From the NCBI GenBank assembly GCA_003477405.1, contig QUDE01000002.1:207541-271540 (forward strand): a stretch of DNA of 64,000 nt, given 5' to 3'. A model generated the notes under the pieces. It saw only the letters and a program-made list of their open reading frames with translations, did not search any database and was not told the DNA's origin. Shown piece after piece: positions 1 through 8,990 of the stretch; within the stretch, counting starts at the first letter, position 1, and every line of letters starts with the position of its first letter. The stretch is from Ruminococcaceae bacterium AM07-15 (GTDB lineage Bacteria > Bacillota > Clostridia > Oscillospirales > Butyricicoccaceae). A program made the position numbers and the translations under genes.

Positions 1-132
1 GAATTTGTAGAGGAAAACGCTCTGTCTGTTACGGTGAAACGGCTGCGGGGGAAGTTGGAGGAAGATCCCTCTAAGCCGGAATATCTGAAAACCGTTTACG
101 GCATCGGTTACACATGGGCGGTGGGGCCATGA
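1..132 (+). CDS. Response regulator, C-terminal fragment (OmpR/PhoB type)
   Basis: Only the last 43 codons are in the window; the gene enters from the left edge. The visible residues form the end of an OmpR-type winged-helix DNA-binding domain: a recognition-helix segment (VTVKRLRGKLE) followed by the C-terminal hairpin (YLKTVYGIGYTW). The stop codon overlaps the start of the downstream histidine kinase in an ATGA arrangement, so the two are translationally coupled as a two-component system. The receiver domain cannot be seen, so subfamily and target genes are unknown. The adjacent FtsX-type ABC exporter is the obvious candidate target, by analogy with BceRS/VraRS-like modules. Confidence 0.9.
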   Translation, partial: EFVEENALSVTVKRLRGKLEEDPSKPEYLKTVYGIGYTWAVGP

Positions 133-1025
133 TGGAAAGCTTGGGTTTTATCGCTCTTTGTCTGGCCGGGGGACTGATTCTTTGGAACCGCTGGCAGACA
201 AAACGCACTATACAGCGGTTGGATGAAATGCTCACCTCGGCCATGAACGGGAATTTCACGGAAAAAGTCTTTGATGAAAGCCGCCTGTCTGCGCTGGAAA
301 GCCGGTTGAGCCGGTATTTGTCAGCCAGCTCCCTGTCTGCCCGAAAAATACAGGAGCAAAAGGATCAGATCAGTGCATTGATCTCGGACATTTCCCACCA
401 AACCAAAACACCGGTTGCCAATCTTTTGCTGTATACCCAGCTGCTTTTGGAGCAGCCCCTTACCCCGCAGGGTCAGGACTGCGCCCAGGCGATTTCTGCG
501 CAGACGATGAAATTGCAAAGCCTGATCCAGGCCCTGGTAAAGACTTCTCGCCTGGAAACAGGAATTCTGGCGCTTCACCCGGAAAAAGGAGAAATCCAGG
601 CAATGGTGAACCGGGCCGTGGACCAATACAGGCCAAAGGCGCGGGAAAAAGGGATTGCGCTCGAAACAGGTTCTTTCGAGGGCACGGCGGTTTTTGATGC
701 CAAATGGACGGAGGAAGCGCTGTGCAACTTGCTGGATAATGCAGTGAAGTATACCTGCTCCGGAGGGAAAATACAGGTGAAAACGGAGAATTATGAAATG
801 TTTTCTGCCGTTTCCGTAACCGATACCGGCCCGGGCATTCCGGAAACAGAGCAGGCCGAAATCTTCAGCCGGTTTTACCGCAGCCCCAGCGTTTACCAAC
901 AGGAAGGCCTGGGGATCGGGCTGTACCTGGCCCGGCAGATCAGCCAGGCCCAGGGCGGATATATCAAAGTGAAGAGTGCGCCGGGGCAGGGAAGTACCTT
1001 TTCTCTCTTTCTCCCCCGCCCATAA
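129..1025 (+). CDS. Sensor histidine kinase with one N-terminal membrane segment
   Basis: This 298-residue membrane histidine kinase is the partner of the upstream response regulator. One hydrophobic segment is visible at about residues 5-19. It is followed by a dimerisation helix with the phospho-acceptor His at about residue 90 (SDISHQTKTPV) and an HATPase_c domain with an N box (NLLDNAVKYT), a G1 box (DTGPGIP) and a G2 box (GLGIGL). There is essentially no extracellular domain, which fits intramembrane-sensing kinases that depend on a neighbouring ABC transporter for input. The ATG at 129 overlaps the regulator stop; an upstream ATG at 114 is in frame but lies inside the regulator. The exporter genes follow after about 110 bp. 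The signal is not evident from the sequence. Confidence 0.92.
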   Translation: MMESLGFIALCLAGGLILWNRWQTKRTIQRLDEMLTSAMNGNFTEKVFDESRLSALESRLSRYLSASSLSARKIQEQKDQISALISDISHQTKTPVANLLLYTQLLLEQPLTPQGQDCAQAISAQTMKLQSLIQALVKTSRLETGILALHPEKGEIQAMVNRAVDQYRPKAREKGIALETGSFEGTAVFDAKWTEEALCNLLDNAVKYTCSGGKIQVKTENYEMFSAVSVTDTGPGIPETEQAEIFSRFYRSPSVYQQEGLGIGLYLARQISQAQGGYIKVKSAPGQGSTFSLFLPRP

Positions 1026-1081
1026 AAAGATTCTTTCAAAACTGTTATATTCTCGAAAGTGTGAGGAAAGATTTCAGGAGT

Positions 1082-1116
1082 AAAGTCTGTATTGCCGAAA
1101 GGCGGTACAGACTTTT
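1082..1116 (+). terminator. Hairpin between the histidine kinase and ABC exporter genes (attenuator-like)
   Basis: Ten perfect base pairs (1082-1091 with 1106-1115) continue through two G-T wobbles and a GCC/GGC pair to a GAAA tetraloop at 1097-1100. The 3' arm ends in TTTT followed by CCTTT. It sits directly upstream of the ABC gene ribosome-binding site (GGAGG at about 1122). It may terminate the two-component transcript or act as a partial attenuator of the exporter. Confidence 0.7.
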
Positions 1117-1134
1117 CCTTTGGAGGACACCGAT

Positions 1135-1803
1135 ATGAGTATTTTGCAGACAAAAGACCTGAAGAAATATTATGGTTCAGGGGATACCCAGGTCAAGGCT
1201 CTGGACGGAGTGGATCTTTCCGTGGAGCAAGGGGAGTTTGTGGCCATTGTGGGAACCTCTGGCTCGGGGAAATCCACTTTGCTCCATATGCTGGGCGGGC
1301 TGGATCGTCCCACTTCCGGCTCTGTTCTGGTGGACGGAAAGGATATTTTCTCTTTGAAAGATGAGGGCCTCACCATTTTTCGCCGGCGGAAGATCGGTTT
1401 TGTCTTCCAGGCTTATAACCTGGTGCCGGTGCTCAGCGTGTGGGAAAACATCGTTCTTCCCATTCAGTTGGATGGGAGAAAAGTGGATCGGGAGTATGTG
1501 CGGGAGGTCATCGGCATATTGGGACTGGAGAAGAAACTGAAAAGCCTTCCCAATCAGCTTTCCGGCGGACAGCAGCAGCGGGTGGCGATCGCCCGGGCCA
1601 TGGCCACAAAACCCGCCATATTATTGGCTGACGAACCCACCGGCAACCTGGACAGCAAAACCAGCCAGGATGTGCTCAGCCTGATGAAAGTGACAGGGCA
1701 GAAATTTGCTCAGACCATGGTGATGATCACCCACAACGAAGAAATTGCACAAATGGCCCATCGCATTGTCCGTATTGAGGATGGGCGCATTGTCACACGG
1801 TGA
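1135..1803 (+). CDS. ABC transporter ATP-binding protein (MacB/LolD-type)
   Basis: This 222-residue nucleotide-binding subunit would power the FtsX-type permease that follows. Walker A (GTSGSGKST) is at residues 40-48. A full signature motif ([15 protein letters not shown]), Walker B ([12 protein letters not shown]) and switch His (MVMITHNEE) follow. The ATG at 1135 is chosen because GGAGG lies 8 bases upstream; an in-frame ATG at 1120 lies upstream of that site. The permease starts 12 bp after the stop, preceded by a strong GAGGAGGTG. With the kinase genes this resembles peptide-detoxification or cell-envelope-stress exporters of Firmicutes. The substrate is not deducible. Confidence 0.95.
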   Translation: MSILQTKDLKKYYGSGDTQVKALDGVDLSVEQGEFVAIVGTSGSGKSTLLHMLGGLDRPTSGSVLVDGKDIFSLKDEGLTIFRRRKIGFVFQAYNLVPVLSVWENIVLPIQLDGRKVDREYVREVIGILGLEKKLKSLPNQLSGGQQQRVAIARAMATKPAILLADEPTGNLDSKTSQDVLSLMKVTGQKFAQTMVMITHNEEIAQMAHRIVRIEDGRIVTR

Positions 1804-1815
1804 GGAGGTGTCCAG

Positions 1816-4473
1816 ATGAAAGTTTCCAATCAAGGCTGCATTCGCCGTCTGAGTCTGCGCTTTCTTCTGGCCAGCCGGACGCGGAACATCGTGGCTGTCC
1901 TGGCCATCGCATTGACAGCTGTGCTTTTCACCTCTCTTTTCACCATCGCACTGTCCATCAACGAAGGAATACAAGAAAATGCCTTCCGTCAGGCCGGAGG
2001 ATGGGCCCATGGCACCTTTAAGAGCCTGAGCAAAGAACAGTTTGATGCGTTGAAAGGCGATCCCCTGATAAAGGAATGGGGCGTACGCCGCTTTTTGGGA
2101 ATGCCCGAGGAGGCGCCCTTTCACAAATCCCATGTGGAAATCAGCTATTGTGACGAAAAAGAAGCGCATTTTATATATTGTGACCCGGTGGAAGGCCGGC
2201 TGCCCAAGGAAAACACCAACGAGGCCGCCACAGATACCCGTGTTTTGAAGCTTTTGGGGATCACACCAAAGGTGGGAGAGCAGTTCACTGTCACTTTTCT
2301 GGTGGATGGCCACGAAACCACCCAGACCTTTACATTGTGCGGATGGTGGGAGTACGATGAGGCCATCACAGCCAGCCACATTTTGATTCCGGAAAGCCGG
2401 GTGGAGGCCGTTTTGCAGGAAACGGGCGTCACACCCCCAGGGGAGGACCAGTTGACCGGCGGATATTCCCTGGATGTGATGCTGAAAAACGGCTCCCGCT
2501 CCATTGAATCCGACATGGTGAAGATCCTGGAAGACCATGGTTATGAAAAAGGGCATCGTGGCCAGGGAGAAAACTGGATTGCCATCGGTGTCAACTGGGG
2601 TTACACCGGAGCCCAGCTTTCCAACAAACTGGACCCGACGACGGCCGCGGTTTTGGTGGCCATGCTGATTCTTATTCTGCTCACCGGTTATCTCATCATC
2701 TATAATGTGTTTCAGATTTCTGTGGCAGGGGATATCCACTTTTACGGTTTGCTGAAAACCATTGGCACCACGCCCCGGCAGCTGCGTCGGATCATCCGGA
2801 GCCAGGCGCTGATCCTTTCGTTGATGGGCATTCCCATCGGTCTGGTGCTGGGCTGGCTTCTGGGAGGGGTTCTCACCCCGCTGGTGGCGGCCCGCCTCAA
2901 CGGAGTCACTGAAATGGTATCGGTCAGCCCGGTTCTTTTTGCAGCATCGGCTGCCTTTGCCTTGGTGACCGTTTTCATCTCCTGCAGACGCCCGGGAAAG
3001 GTGGCGGGGAGGGTATCGCCGGTGGAGGCGGTGCGTTATACCGAAGGAAAAATTTCCCGCAGTAAGGAGAAAAAAGGAGATGGGAAGGTATCCCTGTTGT
3101 CCATGGCCTGGGCCAATCTGGGACGCAATCGGGGAAAAACCGCTGTGACCATGCTTTCTTTGGCTTTGGCGGTGGTGCTTCTCACCATGACGGTCACCTT
3201 TGCCGGGAGCTTTGATATGGAAAAATTCATTTCCGGATTTACTGCCAGTGATTTCATCGTGGCGGACGGGGGAAAATTCCAATCCACGGATGATTTCAGT
3301 GAGGAAACGGCCGTGCCGGAAGAGGTGATCGATGCTATTGATGCCCAGGGAGGCATTGCAGAGAGCGGCAGAATCTATGGCAAAGTGACCCCCGTTGAGG
3401 AATTTGTCACCGAAGATTATTACCGTTCGGTTCAGAGCCAGTGGAACTCTCAGGAGCAGATCGATTCCATGATCGGTTATATGGAGCGAACCCCGGAGGG
3501 GCTTTTGGCAGACAGGGCCCAGCTTTATGGCATGGAGTCTTTTGCCCTGGACCATTTGACCGTGCTGGAAGGCGATCTTTCCGCTCTCAGTCAGCCGGAT
3601 AGCTACGCCATGGCCGCAGTCTATTCGGAAGACGACTATGGGAAAGCAGAGGAGAACAGCCACTGGGCCAAGCTGGGAGACAAAGTGACTTTGCGGTATG
3701 TGGAGCGATATGAGTATTATGATCCCATTACCGGCCAGGTCTACGAGAATTTGGAGGATATCCCCAACGAGGCGAATTGCAGCACACGGGCGGTAGAATA
3801 CCGGGATGTGGAATATACAGTGGCCGCCTTGGTGACCGTTCCCAATGCGTTCAGCTATCGCTATTTTGGCGCAGATGAGTTTGTTCTGGGAGCAGATGCC
3901 TTTGTCCGTGATACCGGTACCCGCTGTGTGATGTACTATGCGTTCGATACGACGAAAAAGTCCAATGCATCCATGGAGAGTTTTCTTCAGGATTACACGG
4001 AAAACCAAAATCCCCAGTTGGATTATGAGAGCAAAAGCACCTATGCCGGGGAATTTGAAAATGTGCGCCGGATGTTTTTGATCCTGGGCGGGGCCTTGAG
4101 TTTTGTGGTGGGGCTGGTGGGTGTATTGAACTTCTTCAATGCCATTCTCACTGGGATTGCAGCTCGCCGGCGGGAGCTGGCGGTGCTCCAGTCCATCGGC
4201 ATGACCACCCGGCAAATGCAGATTCTGCTGTCTTTGGAAGGACTGCTGTATACGCTGGGGGCCGCCGTTTTGGCAACGGTGCTGGTGCTCATTGCTGTGC
4301 CCTTCTTGAGCAGAACCTTAAACCATATGCTGTGGTTTTTCACCTATCGTTTTACGGTCTGGCCCATTTTGATGATTTTGCCGCTGTTTGCGGTGATGGG
4401 GGTGGCGATTCCTCTGTTCAGTGGCCGGGCGGCCCGGCGCCGTTCCGTGGTGGACCGTCTGCGGCAGGAATAA
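1816..4473 (+). CDS. FtsX-type ABC transporter permease, large two-domain form
   Basis: This 885-residue membrane subunit pairs with the ATPase immediately upstream. An N-terminal membrane helix (about residues 24-48) is followed by an extracytoplasmic region, then a first FtsX block of three helices around residues 270-400 with a TTPRQLRRI coupling segment. A second repeat of the layout follows: a helix near 440-465, a large extracytoplasmic domain to about 745, and a C-terminal FtsX block containing GMTTRQMQILL. This duplicated architecture, with substantial extracytoplasmic domains, is common in clostridial exporters linked to two-component systems. It probably extracts lipids or antimicrobial peptides from the membrane, but this is a family-level inference. 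Confidence 0.92.
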   Translation: MKVSNQGCIRRLSLRFLLASRTRNIVAVLAIALTAVLFTSLFTIALSINEGIQENAFRQAGGWAHGTFKSLSKEQFDALKGDPLIKEWGVRRFLGMPEEAPFHKSHVEISYCDEKEAHFIYCDPVEGRLPKENTNEAATDTRVLKLLGITPKVGEQFTVTFLVDGHETTQTFTLCGWWEYDEAITASHILIPESRVEAVLQETGVTPPGEDQLTGGYSLDVMLKNGSRSIESDMVKILEDHGYEKGHRGQGENWIAIGVNWGYTGAQLSNKLDPTTAAVLVAMLILILLTGYLIIYNVFQISVAGDIHFYGLLKTIGTTPRQLRRIIRSQALILSLMGIPIGLVLGWLLGGVLTPLVAARLNGVTEMVSVSPVLFAASAAFALVTVFISCRRPGKVAGRVSPVEAVRYTEGKISRSKEKKGDGKVSLLSMAWANLGRNRGKTAVTMLSLALAVVLLTMTVTFAGSFDMEKFISGFTASDFIVADGGKFQSTDDFSEETAVPEEVIDAIDAQGGIAESGRIYGKVTPVEEFVTEDYYRSVQSQWNSQEQIDSMIGYMERTPEGLLADRAQLYGMESFALDHLTVLEGDLSALSQPDSYAMAAVYSEDDYGKAEENSHWAKLGDKVTLRYVERYEYYDPITGQVYENLEDIPNEANCSTRAVEYRDVEYTVAALVTVPNAFSYRYFGADEFVLGADAFVRDTGTRCVMYYAFDTTKKSNASMESFLQDYTENQNPQLDYESKSTYAGEFENVRRMFLILGGALSFVVGLVGVLNFFNAILTGIAARRRELAVLQSIGMTTRQMQILLSLEGLLYTLGAAVLATVLVLIAVPFLSRTLNHMLWFFTYRFTVWPILMILPLFAVMGVAIPLFSGRAARRRSVVDRLRQE

Positions 4474-4482
4474 GAGTCAACA

Positions 4483-4527
4483 AGCCTTTGGGAGTCTGTC
4501 TTGGGCAGGCTCTCAAAGGCTGTTTTT
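4483..4527 (+). terminator. Intrinsic terminator after the ABC permease
   Basis: AGCCTTTGGGAG pairs with CTCTCAAAGGCT across a short loop, with one G-T pair, and the 3' arm is followed by GTTTTT. It lies just downstream of the permease stop at 4473. Confidence 0.8.
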
Positions 4528-4633
4528 CTCCATTTGTACAATTCCGCTCATTGGTGTAAAATAAAGATGCTGCGCCAGATATAGGTATTGCAGCATCTTT
4601 CAAATTCCATGCAACAAATAAGAGGGGGATACC

Positions 4634-5929
4634 ATGGAGGAAAAGAAGGGGAGCAAGAGTCAAAAAAGCCATTTTTATCTCAAATGGCCCTGGAATGTGC
4701 TGGTTTACATTCTGTTGGTGATTGTGCTGCGCATTTTTGCCATTCCTGTGATTCTGCTGATTATGCGGTGGAACAAAAAACAGCAGCCCGATGGCCCGGT
4801 GGAAGGCTATTGCCTCCAGCGCACAAGGGGAAGGCTGATCCAGCTGTTGTGGGCCGCTATCATTCTGCTGGCGGTGGCCGCGTTGAGTGTATACCTGGTG
4901 ACAAGCTGGATGGAAGGTGGGCCGGAACGGGGCTATACAGACTATATCATTATGATCGTAGGCGGCATGGCCGTGGTGGGCGGTTTGCTCATCGCCGTTT
5001 ATGAAGCCTATACCGGCGTGCGGGATGTGTTCTGCCCGGAAAAAAGCCGCCTGGCCCAGTCCATCCGCAATCAGCTGACTTATCCGGAGGAAGCACCGCC
5101 GGTGAAGGAACTCTTTGCCATGGTGGATGAGGACATCCGGCGCAATGGCCAGTGGTTCGGCAATCTGGCCGTGGGGGAAAAGTGGATTTTGGGGGACGAG
5201 GTTTCCTATATTCCCCGCATCCGCGGCGTCTTTTTCAAAGATGAGATCCGGACCCATCACAGCAATGGCCGGCTGCGTTCTTCCCGGATTATGCAGCTTT
5301 GGATCGTGGATGACCGGCAGAACCGGCAGCTGACCGATTTCAAATCGCCCAAAGCGCTGAAAGCGGCCTTTGAGTTTCTCCAGAAGCGTGTCCCGGCCGC
5401 CGTCTTTGGCCTCTATGATTCCCAGGAATACAAGGCCCTTGCCTATGCCAATGAGGACGAATGGTACGAAAAGGACCGGGCTTACCGGCAGAAAACCGCC
5501 CAGCTGCAAGAAGAAATGCAGAAGGAGCAGGAAAGACAAAGCCAGAATCAGGTGCTGACCATGCCCGATGGCTCGGTCACCTCCCGGATCACCGGGGACA
5601 GTTTGAGCCAGCTGCTGCTTCAGTGCCGCAGGCAGGGGGAAAGCCGCTCCTTTCAGCTGGTGCCCGGCATTCCTTTCCAAGGGGAGGGGCGTGTTTTCAG
5701 CCGTCTGGTCTGCTTTTCGGGGGAAGGGTCGGAGCCGGTGCGTATTTTTGTAGAAGAGTACTCTGGCTCACCTTCGGAGCCGGGGATCTACGGCTGGAGC
5801 AATACCATGACAGTTTATGAAGCGGAGACTTTGCTCCGGGCCTGGCTGCGGGGGCAGGTTCCCTCTCTGAACGGCTGGGATAAGATGGAGCGCACCAGCC
5901 GTGGCTGGGCACAGGCGCTTTCCCGGTAA
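4634..5929 (+). CDS. Membrane protein of unknown function
   Basis: This 431-residue protein is not assigned to a family. The N-terminal third is membrane-associated: a basic N-terminus, then hydrophobic segments at about residues 22-43, 72-93 and 103-125. The remaining 300 residues look soluble, with a charged helical stretch around 270-300 rich in Gln, Glu and Lys. The gene has its own GAGGGGG ribosome-binding site and stands between two terminators, so it is probably monocistronic. Its position after the ABC exporter does not reveal a role. The reading frame uses the same codon style as its neighbours and is intact. Confidence 0.75.
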   Translation: MEEKKGSKSQKSHFYLKWPWNVLVYILLVIVLRIFAIPVILLIMRWNKKQQPDGPVEGYCLQRTRGRLIQLLWAAIILLAVAALSVYLVTSWMEGGPERGYTDYIIMIVGGMAVVGGLLIAVYEAYTGVRDVFCPEKSRLAQSIRNQLTYPEEAPPVKELFAMVDEDIRRNGQWFGNLAVGEKWILGDEVSYIPRIRGVFFKDEIRTHHSNGRLRSSRIMQLWIVDDRQNRQLTDFKSPKALKAAFEFLQKRVPAAVFGLYDSQEYKALAYANEDEWYEKDRAYRQKTAQLQEEMQKEQERQSQNQVLTMPDGSVTSRITGDSLSQLLLQCRRQGESRSFQLVPGIPFQGEGRVFSRLVCFSGEGSEPVRIFVEEYSGSPSEPGIYGWSNTMTVYEAETLLRAWLRGQVPSLNGWDKMERTSRGWAQALSR

Positions 5930-5958
5930 CAATCAAAAAGTTTATTTGAGCACAAAAT

Positions 5959-5988
5959 GCCCCCCTGCAAGTTTGCAGGGGGATATTT
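5959..5988. terminator. Bidirectional terminator between convergent genes
   Basis: CCCCCTGCAA (5961-5970) pairs with TTGCAGGGGG (5973-5982). The plus side continues as ATATTTTT and the minus side as GCATTTTG. It separates the membrane protein ending at 5929 from the MATE gene ending at 6016. Confidence 0.8.
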
Positions 5989-6015
5989 TTGAGAAAAGAG
6001 AGAGGATCAGGCATT

Positions 6016-7386
6016 TTACAGAGCTTCCTGCTCGGCCTGGAGCTCGACGCACTGCATGACCTTTTTCTTCTTCATGTAGAAATGCATCATCAGGAAGCGG
6101 GCCACCTGGTCCACGGCGATGACGATCCAGATGAAGACCAGAGGAGCGTGGAACACATAGGCCGACAGGGCAGCCAAGGGGATGCGGAACAGCCAGATGC
6201 CGATCATGGCGATGAACATGGGGGCTTTGGTATCGCCCATGCTGCCATAAATGGTTCCCTTCATGGTGCGCTGCACATTCTGCGGAATGTAGATCAGGCC
6301 CATGACCATCAGGTAATATTTGCCGATTTCCATCAGTTCGGGGATGTCGGTGACCGCTCTCATCAGCAGCATGGGGGCGAAGATCATCACCAGACCGCCG
6401 ATGCCGCTGACAATGGCATTCATCCACATCTGCTGGCGGAAATACTCCCGGAAGAGGGGGCCGTTTTTCTGGCCTTTGGCTTTGCCGGCCAGGGCGGTGG
6501 CGGCCACGGTGAAGCCGATGACAGGCAGTTCGGTGAACAGCTCGGCGCTGCCGCCCAGGGAGAACCCGGCATAGGCATCGGAGCCATAGGTGAGGATGAT
6601 CTTGCTCATGAAGATGGCCGAAAGCTGCCAGGCGCCGTCTTCAATGGCAACGGGAATGGCTTTGAGGAAGGTCTGCTTGATGGATTCCCGGTCTTTCAGC
6701 TTGAAGCTGGTGAGGCCGGCCTCCCGGAAAGCGGGCTTGCGATAGAGCAGGAAGGTGCCTACGCAGCCGCCGGCGATCTGGGCCGCAATGGTGGCCAGAC
6801 CGGCGCCCATCAGGTCCATCTCCAGGGCAAAGATAAAGGTGTAACCGCAGACAATGTTGATCACATTGTTCAGCACCTGCATGAACATGGGGGTACGGGT
6901 GTCGCCCATGGCATTGAAGCAAGCGCCGTTGAGACGATGGATAACATTAAAGGGCAGGCCGATGAGCATGATGTACATATAACCCCGGGCGGCGTCCAGA
7001 ATCTCTGCATCTTCCACGAAGAAGGAGAGGATCTGGCTGGGGAAGAGCACCAGAGTCAGGATGAAGACAAAGGCGATGCCCAGGGTGATGGTAATGATGT
7101 TCTGATAGCCTTGTTTTAATTCTTTGTAGCGGTGCTCGCCGTACAGGCGGACATAATAGACCATGGAACCGATGCGGATACCGCTCCACACCACATTCAG
7201 CAGGCTGATGATGCGGATGACGATGCCTTGGGAAGTGACGGCCATGCCGGTGAGCCGGCCCACAAAGCCAGCGGAGACAATCTCGGCCAGATAGGTGAAG
7301 ATGGACTCCAGAATCACCGGGATGATCAGAACCAGAATATCTTTTCGGATTTGTTTTTTGTTCAGCGTAGTATCGGTGTTAGACAT
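6016..7386 (-). CDS. MATE family efflux transporter
   Basis: This 456-residue multidrug/toxin exporter is of the usual length for MATE proteins, which typically have twelve membrane helices in two six-helix bundles and use Na+ or H+ gradients. The sequence shows the repeated MATE pattern: an N-terminal helix with the segment SAGFVGRLTGMAV, a GDTRTPMFMQ loop in the first half, and its counterpart GDTKAPMFIA in the second half. The start is supported by GGGAGG upstream of the ATG. It lies 27 bp downstream of the M20 dipeptidase on the same strand and is probably co-transcribed with it. The substrate is unknown. Confidence 0.95.
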   Translation of the reverse strand: MSNTDTTLNKKQIRKDILVLIIPVILESIFTYLAEIVSAGFVGRLTGMAVTSQGIVIRIISLLNVVWSGIRIGSMVYYVRLYGEHRYKELKQGYQNIITITLGIAFVFILTLVLFPSQILSFFVEDAEILDAARGYMYIMLIGLPFNVIHRLNGACFNAMGDTRTPMFMQVLNNVINIVCGYTFIFALEMDLMGAGLATIAAQIAGGCVGTFLLYRKPAFREAGLTSFKLKDRESIKQTFLKAIPVAIEDGAWQLSAIFMSKIILTYGSDAYAGFSLGGSAELFTELPVIGFTVAATALAGKAKGQKNGPLFREYFRQQMWMNAIVSGIGGLVMIFAPMLLMRAVTDIPELMEIGKYYLMVMGLIYIPQNVQRTMKGTIYGSMGDTKAPMFIAMIGIWLFRIPLAALSAYVFHAPLVFIWIVIAVDQVARFLMMHFYMKKKKVMQCVELQAEQEAL

Positions 7387-7413
7387 AATCGTTTCCTCCC
7401 AGAATGATTTTCA

Positions 7414-8715
7414 TCAACCCCACCGTTCATCGATGGCTTTGATGCCCAGAATATACATTTTGATGGCATCAAGGAGCACAGGGATGTTGTGGGCTTCATC
7501 AGGGCCATGGGCGGCGCCGTGGCCAGCGGGGAAGGGCTTGACTTCATGAGGATTGCCGCCGCCAAAGCCGCAGCCGTGGCGGAACAGTCTGGCATAGGTG
7601 CAGGCTCCCATCACATAGGGTTGATCCTGGGAGTTTGTTTCATTGTTATAAAGATCGGTGAGCATGGTCACCATGGGATCGTCGGCCGGTACATAATAGC
7701 CCGGGTTGCGCTTGGTGATCTCCAGGGAGAAGCCCAGCTGGGCCGCCGTGGCCTGGAGAATGGGCAGGGCGTCCTCCACAGGGAAGGAGACCGGCAGGCG
7801 CACATCAAAGGAGAAGCAAAGCTGATCACCCTGGGTATCCAGCTGGAAAAGCCGCAGCAGGGTCTGGCCGCTGACTGCATCCTGGCGGTGGAGCCCCAGC
7901 AATGCAGCGATGGGATCGTCGCACAGTTCCCGCAGCACCTGGTCGGTCAGAGCATCCTCCAGCAGAGGGCCATGCTCCTTCACCAGGCGGGCCAGGGGAT
8001 TGTCGCCATTGTCCCGGCGGCTTTCGGTGATGGTTTCCCCATCACGGCAAAGGGTGGCGCTGTCGTGGATCATCCGCTGCAGCTCTCCCTGGCTGTGCAG
8101 GCTTTCCACCCTGGGATGCTTGCGGGCGGAGAGGGTGAATTGAATCTGTCCCTTTTCCCCGTTGGTCACAGGGAAGTCGTCGTCCACCGCAAGGCCCCAA
8201 TCGGGCTGGCCCACCTTTTCCAGGTAGTAAGCCATGTCGTCCATGCCCCGCTCTTCGTTGGAGCCAAAGACCAGGCGGATATCATTTTTCAGCGGGATCT
8301 GTTTTTCCTGGAAGAATGCCAGCGCATAGAGGGTGGCCATCAGCGGTCCTTTGTCATCCACCACGCCCCGGCCGACAATGTAATCACCCTGAACAGTGCC
8401 GCCGAAGGGAGGATAGAGATTGTCCTTGTCGGCGGGGACCACATCGGCATGGGATGCGATCACCAGACGGCGGCCCTGGGACGGCTGGGGCGGGCGGACT
8501 TCCAGACACCGGTAATCGTGATTGACGGCATCCAGTCCCTTTTCCCGGCAGAGCCGGGCGCAGAAATCCAGGGCCCGGGCACATCGGGGACCATAGGGAT
8601 AGCCTTCGGCCCCAAACTCGGCCACGCTGGGGATTTCCACAAATTCACAAAGATTTTTGACGATTTCGTCTTTGTGCGCAGACAGATAATCGTCAATTTC
8701 TTGTTTCCAGTCCAT
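7414..8715 (-). CDS. M20 family metallo-dipeptidase (PepV-like)
   Basis: This 433-residue cytoplasmic zinc peptidase is of the M20 clan (PepV/Xaa-His dipeptidase type). Motifs in order: SHADVVP (first metal His and catalytic Asp), VVDDKGP (bridging Asp), SNEERGMDD (catalytic Glu pair), a DDDFP metal Asp, and a C-terminal metal His in AAHGPDEAHN. The ATG at 8715 is chosen because GGAGGGG precedes it; a longer frame to 8772 has no ribosome-binding site. It is the first gene of a likely two-gene unit with the MATE exporter. The pairing suggests peptide or amino-acid turnover, but the link to export is unexplained. Confidence 0.93.
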   Translation of the reverse strand: MDWKQEIDDYLSAHKDEIVKNLCEFVEIPSVAEFGAEGYPYGPRCARALDFCARLCREKGLDAVNHDYRCLEVRPPQPSQGRRLVIASHADVVPADKDNLYPPFGGTVQGDYIVGRGVVDDKGPLMATLYALAFFQEKQIPLKNDIRLVFGSNEERGMDDMAYYLEKVGQPDWGLAVDDDFPVTNGEKGQIQFTLSARKHPRVESLHSQGELQRMIHDSATLCRDGETITESRRDNGDNPLARLVKEHGPLLEDALTDQVLRELCDDPIAALLGLHRQDAVSGQTLLRLFQLDTQGDQLCFSFDVRLPVSFPVEDALPILQATAAQLGFSLEITKRNPGYYVPADDPMVTMLTDLYNNETNSQDQPYVMGACTYARLFRHGCGFGGGNPHEVKPFPAGHGAAHGPDEAHNIPVLLDAIKMYILGIKAIDERWG

Positions 8716-8773
8716 TTTCCCCTCCACGAAAACAATAAATTTTGTCGCATCGCTCTCATCCCCCTTCATCAAG

Positions 8774-8802
8774 TTGACAATCCCTTCGGCTGCCTTTATG
8801 AT
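8774..8802 (+). promoter_or_regulatory. Sigma-A type promoter upstream of the XRE-cupin gene
   Basis: TTGACA at 8774-8779 and TATGAT at 8797-8802 are separated by 17 bp on the plus strand. Transcription from here would give an untranslated leader of roughly 180 nt before the XRE-cupin start at 8991. It lies in the divergent region shared with the M20/MATE operon. Confidence 0.6.
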
Positions 8803-8990
8803 AAAAGAGAAAACAAGAGCAAATAATTTGATATAAATAAAAATATGAGCGTTAAATTTTACTTATACCAAAAACGACAACTAGAGTGTAGCAGAGTAAT
8901 CGGGGATTTTCAACAAGTTTTTAAAAAAGTTGAACAAAATAAGAAGGGTAAATTTTATACATATCAAAATAACCAAAAAAGGAGGGGCCT

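Noticed and set aside
1621..4215. Long minus-strand open frame antisense to the ABC permease (864 codons)
   Set aside because: GC-rich antisense shadow: low-complexity His/Gly/Gln composition, no ribosome-binding site, and the plus-strand permease is clearly real.
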